Shown here piece after piece: positions 46,511 through 54,640 of a stretch of DNA of 64,000 nt. The stretch lies in the NCBI RefSeq assembly GCF_045446075.1, contig NZ_JBJJBQ010000012.1, positions 37,019 to 101,018 of the forward strand. The letters are read 5' to 3'. The stretch's first letter is position 1; each line of letters opens with the position of its first letter. Under the pieces are notes generated by a model that ran no database searches, was not told the DNA's origin, and saw nothing but the letters and a program-made list of their open reading frames with translations. Source of the DNA: Flavisericum labens (lineage in GTDB: Bacteria; Bacteroidota; Bacteroidia; Flavobacteriales; Flavobacteriaceae). Position numbers and translations under genes: made by a program.

Positions 46511-47938
46511 ATGAAATTTTCATTTTTTAAAGGGCTACTTCCTGCCCTATTCCTCGGAATAATTTTAACCGCACAATATTCTTGCAAAGAAAAAAAAGAA
46601 CAAACGGCTGAGCCCGACCCTTTCGATCAGGCCGACGCCATCATTGCTTCCATAAAAATTCCAGAATTTAAAGATGCCACTTATTCTATTTTGGATTTTG
46701 GAGCTGTTGCCGATGGAGAAACCCTTAATACTAAAGCTATTGCCACTGCTATTGATTCTTGTAGCAATTCTGGTGGCGGAAAAGTGATTATCCCTGCTGG
46801 TGATTTCCTAACAGGCCCAATCGTTTTAAAAAGCAATGTAAACCTTCATTTGGAGGAAGGTGCTAATGTACTATTTTCAACAAATCATGAAGATTACCTT
46901 CCTATAGTCCACACCTCATACGAAGGTGTTGAGTTGATGAACTATTCCCCACTTATTCGTGCTTACAAACAAAAAAATATTGCCGTAACTGGAAAAGGAA
47001 CCTTAAACGGACAGGCCAGTAATACCAATTGGTGGCCTTGGTGTGGTAAAGACTCTTATGGCTGGGTTGAAGGTGCTCCTAAGCAGCATGATTCAATAAA
47101 TCTACCAACACTACGTAAAATGAACGAAGCACAGATACCGGTTTCAGAACGTGTATTTGGCAACGGTCATCATCTTCGCCCTACCTTCTTTGAGCCTTTT
47201 GACTGCGAAAATGTACTATTACAGGGTGTCACTATTACCAATGCGCCATTTTGGGTAATCCACCCATTAAAATGTAACTACGTAAGAGTTGATGGTGTAA
47301 CTGTGAGCAGCCATGGCCCAAACAACGATGGTTGCGACCCAGAGTATTGTAAAAATGTACACATAACAAACTGTACTTTCGACACAGGCGACGATTGCAT
47401 TGCCATTAAAGCAGGAAGAAACGAAGACGGAAGACGTGTAAACATCCCGAGTGAAAATCTTGTAATTGAAAACTGTGACATGAAAGACGGTCACGGTGGT
47501 GTGGTTTTAGGAAGTGAAATTTCAGCAGGCGTAAGAAACGTCTATGCGCGTAACTGTAAAATGGACAGTCCGAATTTAGACCGTGCCATCCGAATTAAAA
47601 CGAACACTCTTAGAGGTGGTTTTGTTGAAAATCTTTATGTAAAAAACATTCAAGTAGGGCAAGTAAAAGAAGCTGCACTAAAAATCAACCTTCACTATGG
47701 AATCTACTCTAATCAAGAAGGCCAGTTTATTCCAAAAATAAACAATGTGCACTTACAAGATATGACTGTAGAAAACAGTGGTAAATATGGCATTTTAATA
47801 AAAGGACGTGAGGAGGCTATCATACAAAATGTATCCTTAACCAACGTTCATATCAAAAATGCCAAAACACCATTATCGGTTGAGCATTCAGAACCTATCG
47901 TCTTTAAAAACACTACAATTAACGGAAAAGAACAATAA
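46511..47938 (+). CDS. GH28 polygalacturonase-like lipoprotein
   Basis: This 475-residue lipoprotein (lipobox YSC, Cys25) hydrolyses galacturonan or RG-type backbones. The four GH28 motifs are present: NND (271-273), the DD pair at 294-295 in TGDDCIAI, GHG with His328, and RIK (361-363). The N-terminal ILDFGAVADGE strand is typical for exo-acting bacterial GH28. It opens the long plus-strand operon, and the next gene starts 6 bases on. Exo- or RG-hydrolase activity cannot be told apart here. Confidence 0.9.
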   Translation: MKFSFFKGLLPALFLGIILTAQYSCKEKKEQTAEPDPFDQADAIIASIKIPEFKDATYSILDFGAVADGETLNTKAIATAIDSCSNSGGGKVIIPAGDFLTGPIVLKSNVNLHLEEGANVLFSTNHEDYLPIVHTSYEGVELMNYSPLIRAYKQKNIAVTGKGTLNGQASNTNWWPWCGKDSYGWVEGAPKQHDSINLPTLRKMNEAQIPVSERVFGNGHHLRPTFFEPFDCENVLLQGVTITNAPFWVIHPLKCNYVRVDGVTVSSHGPNNDGCDPEYCKNVHITNCTFDTGDDCIAIKAGRNEDGRRVNIPSENLVIENCDMKDGHGGVVLGSEISAGVRNVYARNCKMDSPNLDRAIRIKTNTLRGGFVENLYVKNIQVGQVKEAALKINLHYGIYSNQEGQFIPKINNVHLQDMTVENSGKYGILIKGREEAIIQNVSLTNVHIKNAKTPLSVEHSEPIVFKNTTINGKEQ

Positions 47939-47944
47939 ATCATT

Positions 47945-48958
47945 ATGAAAAAGTTAGCAATCTTATCATTAGCCTGTTTAGGTCTTATTGCCTGTAAAGA
48001 CAAAAAAAACAATACTGAATCTGTTGAAACCAACACTATTTCAGAAGAAATGACTCCACAAAAAACCTATGCAGAGATTTCTATTGCACAAGGAGGTCAA
48101 TGGATTGATGGCCCTAGAGGACATAAGGAATATGACGCCGGAACGTCTTTTAAAAATGTCGATGAACTACAAGTACCTGCCGAACACACAGATCATTCAT
48201 GGTATGTTCGTTACGAAGGTCCGGGATGGGAAAATAGCCAAATAGGTTACCGTCTCTATTTAGATTGGCGAAATGCCATCGATATTTTCGGTAAAAAAGT
48301 TGATTCAATTGTTTTACCTTATGTTGGTCAAGATGGGTTTGATTCATATCATGAACCATCTCCTTGGGGCCAAGACATACTAAAAGCCGGAAAATCAATG
48401 GGTATTGGTAGTTACGGCCGTATTGTAGCCGATACCATTGTACATTTCCAAAATGTAAAAAACACATTTGCAAAAGTTGATAATTCAGAAGGAAGTTCTT
48501 CCGTAAACATTTCTTATGAAGGTTGGGAAACTGGTGGAGAGACTATCGATTTAAAATCGAAATTGACCATCTTCCCTACTGGTCGTCATACGAAAGCAGA
48601 ATTAACACCATCAAAAGAAATTACAGGACTTTGCACAGGCATTGTAAACCACGGCGTGGCTTTTCATAAAAAAGAAGGTGAAAAATGGGCATATATTGCA
48701 ACATACGGTATACAAACTTTGGCTAGCCCACCAGATAACTTAGGTATGGCATTGTTCTACAAATTAGATGAAGTTGCTGATCAAAAAGATGGGCAATACG
48801 ACCACTTGGTAATTTTTAAACCCACAACAAATACAGTTTCTTATTACTTTTTGGGGGCTTGGGAACAAGAACCAAATGGTATTAAAACGGAAGAAGGTTT
48901 TATTGCCGACCTAGACCAAAAATTAAACGTACTAAACACCACAAACACTATCAAATAA
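47945..48958 (+). CDS. DUF4861-like lipoprotein of unknown function
   Basis: This 337-residue lipoprotein (lipobox IAC, Cys17) resembles the DUF4861 family: WYVRYEGPGWENSQIGYRLY, DWRNAIDIFGKK, HEPSPWGQD, TKAELTPSKEITGLCTGIVNHG. The fold is probably an all-beta sandwich. It stands between GH28 and GH105 with 6-base gaps on both sides, so it is tightly co-expressed with enzymes that act on unsaturated uronides. Conserved His, Asp and Glu residues in WGQD and HEP could make it an uncharacterised lyase or hydrolase; this is inference. Confidence 0.7.
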   Translation: MKKLAILSLACLGLIACKDKKNNTESVETNTISEEMTPQKTYAEISIAQGGQWIDGPRGHKEYDAGTSFKNVDELQVPAEHTDHSWYVRYEGPGWENSQIGYRLYLDWRNAIDIFGKKVDSIVLPYVGQDGFDSYHEPSPWGQDILKAGKSMGIGSYGRIVADTIVHFQNVKNTFAKVDNSEGSSSVNISYEGWETGGETIDLKSKLTIFPTGRHTKAELTPSKEITGLCTGIVNHGVAFHKKEGEKWAYIATYGIQTLASPPDNLGMALFYKLDEVADQKDGQYDHLVIFKPTTNTVSYYFLGAWEQEPNGIKTEEGFIADLDQKLNVLNTTNTIK

Positions 48959-48964
48959 AAAACT

Positions 48965-50209
48965 ATGAAAAAAACAACTAAATATATTGCACTTTTCACC
49001 TTGGCTCTAGGTTTAACTGCTGTCTCTTGTAAAAACACTAATAAAGAAAATACCCAAGAAGAAACAGCTACAGTAGAAAAGATAGTTCCTGAAAATTTGA
49101 AATGGTCTGAACGCATGATGCTTTCCGAAATGGAGCGTTTTCCAAACCCATCTTTATTGGACTTTAGAGAGACTCCTAAATGGAGCTATACGCCTGGTTT
49201 AGTTTTATCTGCTTGTGCAAAAGTCTATGAGGCGACGAATAAACAAGAATACTACGATTATGTTTATTCGTATGCCGATCAAATGATTGATAGTTCTGGC
49301 AATATTGAAACATACAAACTTTCTAATCAGAATCTAGATATGATAAAATCTGGAGACGTCTTATTGTATTTGTATCCAAAAACCAAAGAGGAGCGCTTTT
49401 TAAAGGCCATGCATACTTTAGATAGCCAAATGGAATCACAGCCTACAACATCTGATGGTGGTTACTGGCATAAAAAAATATACCCATTTCAAATGTGGTT
49501 AGACGGGCTTTATATGGCCGAACCTTTCCATTCTCGTTATGCAAGAGACTATGTTAAAGATGAAGCTAAAAAAGAAAAGATATTTGATGATGTAGTGCTT
49601 CAATTTGATTTAATACAGAAACACAGTCGTGATGCCGAATCCGGTTTACTTTACCATGGATGGGATGAAAGCAAGGAACAGCGTTGGGCAAATAAAGAAA
49701 CTGGAAATTCTCAACATTTTTGGTCTCGTGGCATGGGTTGGTATGGAATGGCCATGGTGGATGTTTTAGACTTTTTACCTGAAGACCACCCCGGAAGAGA
49801 ACGTATTATTAAATATTTAAATCAGTATGCTGAAGCCATTACCAAGGTACAGGATGAATCTGGTTTATGGTGGCAAGTTTTAGACCAAGGTGACCGAGAA
49901 GGCAACTACCTTGAAGCTACAGGAACGTCAATGTTCACATACACATTCGCAAAAGGAGTTCGCAAAGGGTATTTACCCGAAACGTATTTAGAAGTTGCCA
50001 ATAAAGCGTATTCCGCTTTAATTGATAATCTAATTTCTGTAGAAGAAAATGGTGTTGTAAACCTTAACAAATGTTGTGCAGTTGCAGGTTTAGGAGGAAA
50101 TCCTTATAGAGATGGTTCTTATGAGTATTACATTGGCGAAAAAATTCGTTCTAACGACCCTAAAGGAACCGGTCCTTTCATTATGGCCAGTTTAGAATTA
50201 AACAAATAA
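48965..50209 (+). CDS. GH105 unsaturated rhamnogalacturonyl/galacturonyl hydrolase, lipoprotein
   Basis: This 414-residue lipoprotein (lipobox VSC, Cys22) removes the 4,5-unsaturated galacturonic acid left at non-reducing ends by pectin lyases. The (alpha/alpha)6-barrel motifs are clear: MWLDGLYMAEPF with probable catalytic Asp180, HFWSRGMGWYGMAMVD, and SGLWWQVLDQ. It lies in the GH28 operon and links lyase products to intracellular uronate catabolism, which is not encoded in this window. GH88 is the alternative family, less likely from the motif pattern. Confidence 0.88.
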   Translation: MKKTTKYIALFTLALGLTAVSCKNTNKENTQEETATVEKIVPENLKWSERMMLSEMERFPNPSLLDFRETPKWSYTPGLVLSACAKVYEATNKQEYYDYVYSYADQMIDSSGNIETYKLSNQNLDMIKSGDVLLYLYPKTKEERFLKAMHTLDSQMESQPTTSDGGYWHKKIYPFQMWLDGLYMAEPFHSRYARDYVKDEAKKEKIFDDVVLQFDLIQKHSRDAESGLLYHGWDESKEQRWANKETGNSQHFWSRGMGWYGMAMVDVLDFLPEDHPGRERIIKYLNQYAEAITKVQDESGLWWQVLDQGDREGNYLEATGTSMFTYTFAKGVRKGYLPETYLEVANKAYSALIDNLISVEENGVVNLNKCCAVAGLGGNPYRDGSYEYYIGEKIRSNDPKGTGPFIMASLELNK

Positions 50210-50217
50210 AACTATCT

Positions 50218-51867
50218 ATGAACAGACAACTTATTTCAATGAAACTAAACGCATTTATATTTTCTTTTTTTTGCACCGCAATCTTAGTCGCACAGTCTAA
50301 TAAACCCTATGTTTCCGATGTTTGGGTAGCAGATAATGATGATGGCACATACAATAATCCAATTATTTATTCCGATTACTCCGACCCTGATGTGGTTCGA
50401 GTAGGTGATGACTATTATATGACCGCATCAAGCTTTAACGCCGCTCCTGGTTTACCCATTCTTCATTCAAAAGACATGGTAAACTGGAAACTGATAAACT
50501 ATGCGTTAGAAACACAGGTTCCTGAAGAAACCTTTAACGTGCCACAACACGGAAACGGTGTTTGGGCACCGGCCATTAGATACCATAACGATGAAATTTA
50601 CATCTATTGGGGCGACCCTGATTTTGGAATTTATATGGTAAAAACCAAAGATCCTTACGGAAAATGGGACAAACCCGTTTTATTAATGGAAGGCAAAGGC
50701 CTTATAGACCCTTGTCCGCTATGGGACGACAATGGCGACGCTTACTTAGTACATGCTTATGCAGGAAGCCGCCGTGGTGTAAAAAGTTTGTTGACCGTCA
50801 ACAAAATGAATGCTGAAGGTACAGAGGTTATTGATAAAGGCATCCATGTGTTTGATGGCCACGACAACCACGATACCGTTGAAGGTTCTAAGTTTTACAA
50901 ACGAAATGGTTATTACTACATATTCGCTCCCGCTGGAGGCGTGGCGACTGGCTGGCAGCTTATTTTACGCTCAAAGAACGTGTATGGCCCTTATGAAGAA
51001 AAAGTAGTTTTAGAGCAAGGAAGTACAGAAATAAACGGACCTCATCAAGGGGCATGGGTAGATACGCCTGATGGTGAATCGTGGTTTTACCACTTTCAGG
51101 ATGTTGGCGCTGTTGGTCGAATTGTCCATCTACAACCTATGAGCTGGAAAAACGATTGGCCAGTTATGGGTGAAGATTTAGATGGCAATGGTATAGGAGA
51201 ACCTGTAAAATCACACAAAAAACCAAATGTTGGTAAAAGCTATCCCATTGTAACGCCTGTTGAAACTGATAATTTTGATGGTTTCAATATCGGACTGCAA
51301 TGGCAGTGGCAGGCCAACAACGACGTGGTTTGGCATGCAAAATTACCGGGCAAAGACTACTTAAGATTGTTTTCTATTAAAACTGTTGAAGACACAGAAA
51401 ATCTTTGGTTGGTTCCTAACTTACTACTTCAAAAACTACCAGCCCCAGAATTTACAGCTTCAACAAAAATTACTTTATATCCTGAAGAAGCCAAAGCAGG
51501 TAAAACGGCTGGTTTGATTGTTATGGGAATGGATTATGCCACCCTAAGCATTTCTCATAATGAAAGCGGATATTTCCTTGAGCAAAATGAAGCCATCAAA
51601 GCTATTGACGGCAGTGCAGAAAAAACCAACGAAAAAGTGAAACTAAAATCAAATTCGGCTTACTTTAAAGTTGAAGTGACTGCTCCTGATGCCATGTGCC
51701 AGTTTTTATATTCTGAAAACGGTAAACGTTTCAAAAAAATAGGTAAACCATTCAAAGCTAGGGAAGGCAAATGGATTGGTGCTAAAGTGGGCGTTTTCTG
51801 TATCAGCACACAAGAAGCTAAACGCGGTGGTTACGCCGACGTAGATTATTTTAAAATTTCAAAATAA
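50218..51867 (+). CDS. GH43 beta-xylosidase/arabinofuranosidase-like with C-terminal domain, secreted
   Basis: This 549-residue GH43 enzyme has the catalytic propeller at residues 45-330 and a C-terminal beta-sandwich (about 345-549) of the GH43-C2/DUF1349 type. Catalytic acids are Asp56 in YSDPDVV, Asp164 in LIDPCP and Glu222 in TVEGSKF. The signal peptide ends near residue 26 (VAQ); Met8 is an alternative start. In a pectin operon it may remove xylose from xylogalacturonan or arabinose side groups. The subfamily differs from the three GH43s of the arabinan operon. Confidence 0.86.
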   Translation: MNRQLISMKLNAFIFSFFCTAILVAQSNKPYVSDVWVADNDDGTYNNPIIYSDYSDPDVVRVGDDYYMTASSFNAAPGLPILHSKDMVNWKLINYALETQVPEETFNVPQHGNGVWAPAIRYHNDEIYIYWGDPDFGIYMVKTKDPYGKWDKPVLLMEGKGLIDPCPLWDDNGDAYLVHAYAGSRRGVKSLLTVNKMNAEGTEVIDKGIHVFDGHDNHDTVEGSKFYKRNGYYYIFAPAGGVATGWQLILRSKNVYGPYEEKVVLEQGSTEINGPHQGAWVDTPDGESWFYHFQDVGAVGRIVHLQPMSWKNDWPVMGEDLDGNGIGEPVKSHKKPNVGKSYPIVTPVETDNFDGFNIGLQWQWQANNDVVWHAKLPGKDYLRLFSIKTVEDTENLWLVPNLLLQKLPAPEFTASTKITLYPEEAKAGKTAGLIVMGMDYATLSISHNESGYFLEQNEAIKAIDGSAEKTNEKVKLKSNSAYFKVEVTAPDAMCQFLYSENGKRFKKIGKPFKAREGKWIGAKVGVFCISTQEAKRGGYADVDYFKISK

Positions 51868-51881
51868 TATTATTTTATAAC

Positions 51882-53567
51882 ATGAAAATTTCAATAGCAA
51901 AAAAAGGGTTAATACTGTTAACCCTTTTTTGTGCAACTCATATTATTGCACAAAACATAAACGAGCAAAATATTTACGATGGTGTTGAGTTTAATATGCC
52001 AAAAGTAAAAACCACGAACTTCCCTGATTATACTATAAAAATTACCGATTTTGGTGCTGTGCCAGGAGGCTTGGTTAAAAACACAGAGGCTTTTGCCAAA
52101 GCCATAGCTGATGTCAATTCTGAAAAAGGTGGAAAAGTTATTGTTCCTAGAGGTATTTGGCTTACTGGTCCCATTACCTTAAAAAGCAATGTCAATTTAC
52201 ATTTAAACGACGGCGCATTAATTCTTTTTAGTGACGATTTTGATGATTATAAATTGATAAAAACCAGTTTTGAAGGGCTCAACACGATTAGGAGTGTTTC
52301 CCCAATTAACGCAAACAACGCCGAAAACATAGCTATTACGGGTAACGGAATCATTGATGGCAATGGTGATGCTTGGCGTCCGGTAAAAAAATCTAAAATG
52401 ACCGATTCCCAATGGAAGCGACTTGTAAATTCTGGCGGTACGATTTCAACAGATGGCAGAATTTGGTTTCCTTCAGAAAAATCCAAAAAAGGTTATGAAA
52501 GTACTACCAACTTTAATGTCCCTGATCTAATCAGCGATGCCGAACTACAATCGGTAAAGGATTATTTGCGCCCTGTAATGGTAAGCCTAATTTACTCAAA
52601 ACGTATTCTTTTAGACGGGCCAACCTTTCAAAATTCACCTGCTTGGAACATCCATCCGCTAATGAGTGAAGACCTCATCATCAGAAATCTTAATGTTAGA
52701 AATCCATGGTATTCACAAAATGGTGACGGATTGGATTTAGAGTCCTGCAAAAACGTTTTGATTTACAACAATACCTTTGATGTAGGTGATGACGCCATTT
52801 GCTTTAAATCTGGCAAAAATGAAGACGGCAGAAAACGTGGCATGCCAACCGAAAATGTTATCGTAAAAAACAATGTGGTGTATCACGGGCATGGCGGCTT
52901 CGTTATCGGTAGTGAAATGTCTGGCGGCGTAAAGAATGTTCATGTTTCCAACTGTACATTTTTAGGAACTGATGTAGGCCTTCGTTTTAAAAGTACGCGC
53001 GGCCGTGGTGGTGTGGTTGAAAACATATACATCTCTGATATCGATATGTTCAATATTCCAACGGAATCCATTCGTTTTAATATGTTTTATGGCGGAAACT
53101 CCCCTATTTTGGAAGACGACCAAGACGCAGATGATGAAAAACGTGATGAAACTATTGTTCCCGTTACAGAAGAAACACCATCTTTTAGAAATATTTTCAT
53201 GAAAAATATCAACGTATCAGATTCTGAAACAGCTGCATTTTTTATGGGGTTGCCTGAAATGAGTCTTAAAAATGTATCCTTGGAAAATTCAACATTTCAA
53301 ACAAAGAAAGGGATAACGGCCATTGATGCAGATGGCATCACACTGTCCAATGTAAAAGTTATATCTTCAAACGATTATGCCCTTACGGTTTATAACAGCA
53401 AAAATGTATCAGTTAGTGGTTTTTCTTTTTCGAAAAGCAAGAACTCCGTAAAAATCTTAGGAGCCAAAAGTGGTAATATCGAATTTGATAAAAACGATTT
53501 CTCTGATTCTAAAACCCAACTGAAACAAGGAAAAGAAGTTGACATAAAAGCATTTAAACTAAAATAA
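51882..53567 (+). CDS. GH28 polygalacturonase-like, secreted
   Basis: This is a second GH28, 561 residues, with a signal peptide ending near residue 24 (IIAQ). The motifs are QNGD (279-282), DD (303-304) in VGDDAICF, GHG with His337, and RFK (368-370) instead of the usual RIK. It carries an insertion (about 170-215) between the first beta-helix turns and a longer C-terminal helix than the 46511 paralogue. The two GH28 genes probably differ in substrate, for example exo-polygalacturonase versus rhamno- or xylogalacturonan hydrolase. Confidence 0.88.
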   Translation: MKISIAKKGLILLTLFCATHIIAQNINEQNIYDGVEFNMPKVKTTNFPDYTIKITDFGAVPGGLVKNTEAFAKAIADVNSEKGGKVIVPRGIWLTGPITLKSNVNLHLNDGALILFSDDFDDYKLIKTSFEGLNTIRSVSPINANNAENIAITGNGIIDGNGDAWRPVKKSKMTDSQWKRLVNSGGTISTDGRIWFPSEKSKKGYESTTNFNVPDLISDAELQSVKDYLRPVMVSLIYSKRILLDGPTFQNSPAWNIHPLMSEDLIIRNLNVRNPWYSQNGDGLDLESCKNVLIYNNTFDVGDDAICFKSGKNEDGRKRGMPTENVIVKNNVVYHGHGGFVIGSEMSGGVKNVHVSNCTFLGTDVGLRFKSTRGRGGVVENIYISDIDMFNIPTESIRFNMFYGGNSPILEDDQDADDEKRDETIVPVTEETPSFRNIFMKNINVSDSETAAFFMGLPEMSLKNVSLENSTFQTKKGITAIDADGITLSNVKVISSNDYALTVYNSKNVSVSGFSFSKSKNSVKILGAKSGNIEFDKNDFSDSKTQLKQGKEVDIKAFKLK

Positions 53568-53584
53568 TTATGGATGATGGATGA

Positions 53585-53668
53585 TTACGTCATTGCGAGC
53601 GTAGGGTGGCAATCTTTTTATATAACAGATTACTTCGTCGTTCGTACCTCTCTCCTCGTAATGACGTA
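53585..53668. repeat. Palindromic interspersed repeat
   Basis: TTACGTCATTGCGAG on the left pairs with CTCGTAATGACGTAA on the right with one mismatch, enclosing about 54 bases that include GGCAATCT and AGATTACTTCGTCG. This resembles the widespread bacterial GTCATTGCGAG family of small mobile palindromes. It lies inside the long operon between GH28 and the esterase. Confidence 0.75.
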
Positions 53669-53700
53669 AATATCTAAATTTACCCGTTAAAAATAAAACC

Positions 53701-54609
53701 ATGATGAAAAGGACATTCGTCTATTTAAGTTTTCTAATTTCTTTGACTGCCATTGCTCAAGAAAGTATCACTTTATGGTCGGAAGGAAAAATGCCCAATA
53801 GTAAAGGATTAACAATCGAACATGTTGAAGAACGCGAACGCATTACGCAAGTAGCAGAACCTAAAATGTTAGCGTTCTTTCCCCCTAAAGAAGAACAAAA
53901 CGGAAGCAGTATTTTAATTTTGCCTTCCGGTGGTTACCAAAAACTCACTTATAATTTAGGTGGTATTCAATTGGCTAAATGGTATAATACACAGGGTATA
54001 ACCGCATTTGTTCTATTATACCGATTACCCAATTCCCCCGATTTGTTAATCAGCGAAAACGGACCAATTCAAGATGCCCAGCGTGCCATGAAACTCATTC
54101 GGCTAAATGCCGAAAAATGGAATTTGGACACAAATAAAATAGGTGTTTTTGGTTCATCAGCTGGCGGACATTTAGCTTCTACAATAGCTACTCATACCGA
54201 AGATGTTTCAAAAATCAATGACGAATTAGACACTATTTCCTTCCTGCCAAATTTTATGGTATTGGTATCCCCCGTTATCAGCTTAGGGGAATATACCCAT
54301 CAAGGCAGTCTCGAAAATTTTCTTGGAAACCATGCTACCGAGAAAAACATCTATAAATTCTCCAACGAATTTCATGTTTCAGAAAGCACACCGCCAACCA
54401 TTCTATTCCATGCCCAAAACGACCATGCCGTTAACCCTATGAACAGCATCTTATTTTACCAAGCCATGTTAAAAAATGATGTAAAAGGGTCTCTCCACAT
54501 TTTCCCAAAAGGTGGTCATAGCATTGGTATTTACAACGCATCAGACGTTACAGAATTATGGAAAACCATTTCAACAAAATGGCTTAAAGAAGTAGATATT
54601 ATACCATAA
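53701..54609 (+). CDS. Alpha/beta-hydrolase esterase (BD-FAE/acetyl-esterase-like), secreted
   Basis: This 302-residue secreted hydrolase has a signal peptide ending near residue 20 (AIAQ). It carries PSGGYQ at the oxyanion position, nucleophile Ser153 in GSSAGGHLAS, and probable catalytic His273 in KGGHSIG. Such enzymes remove acetyl or feruloyl esters from plant polysaccharides; pectin acetyl groups are the likely target here. It starts 133 bases after GH28, across the palindromic repeat, and 31 bases before GH95. It is only a distant relative of the two esterases at 57989 and 59751. Confidence 0.8.
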   Translation: MMKRTFVYLSFLISLTAIAQESITLWSEGKMPNSKGLTIEHVEERERITQVAEPKMLAFFPPKEEQNGSSILILPSGGYQKLTYNLGGIQLAKWYNTQGITAFVLLYRLPNSPDLLISENGPIQDAQRAMKLIRLNAEKWNLDTNKIGVFGSSAGGHLASTIATHTEDVSKINDELDTISFLPNFMVLVSPVISLGEYTHQGSLENFLGNHATEKNIYKFSNEFHVSESTPPTILFHAQNDHAVNPMNSILFYQAMLKNDVKGSLHIFPKGGHSIGIYNASDVTELWKTISTKWLKEVDIIP

Positions 54610-54640
54610 AAGACTTACAACAACTAACTAAAACTAAATC

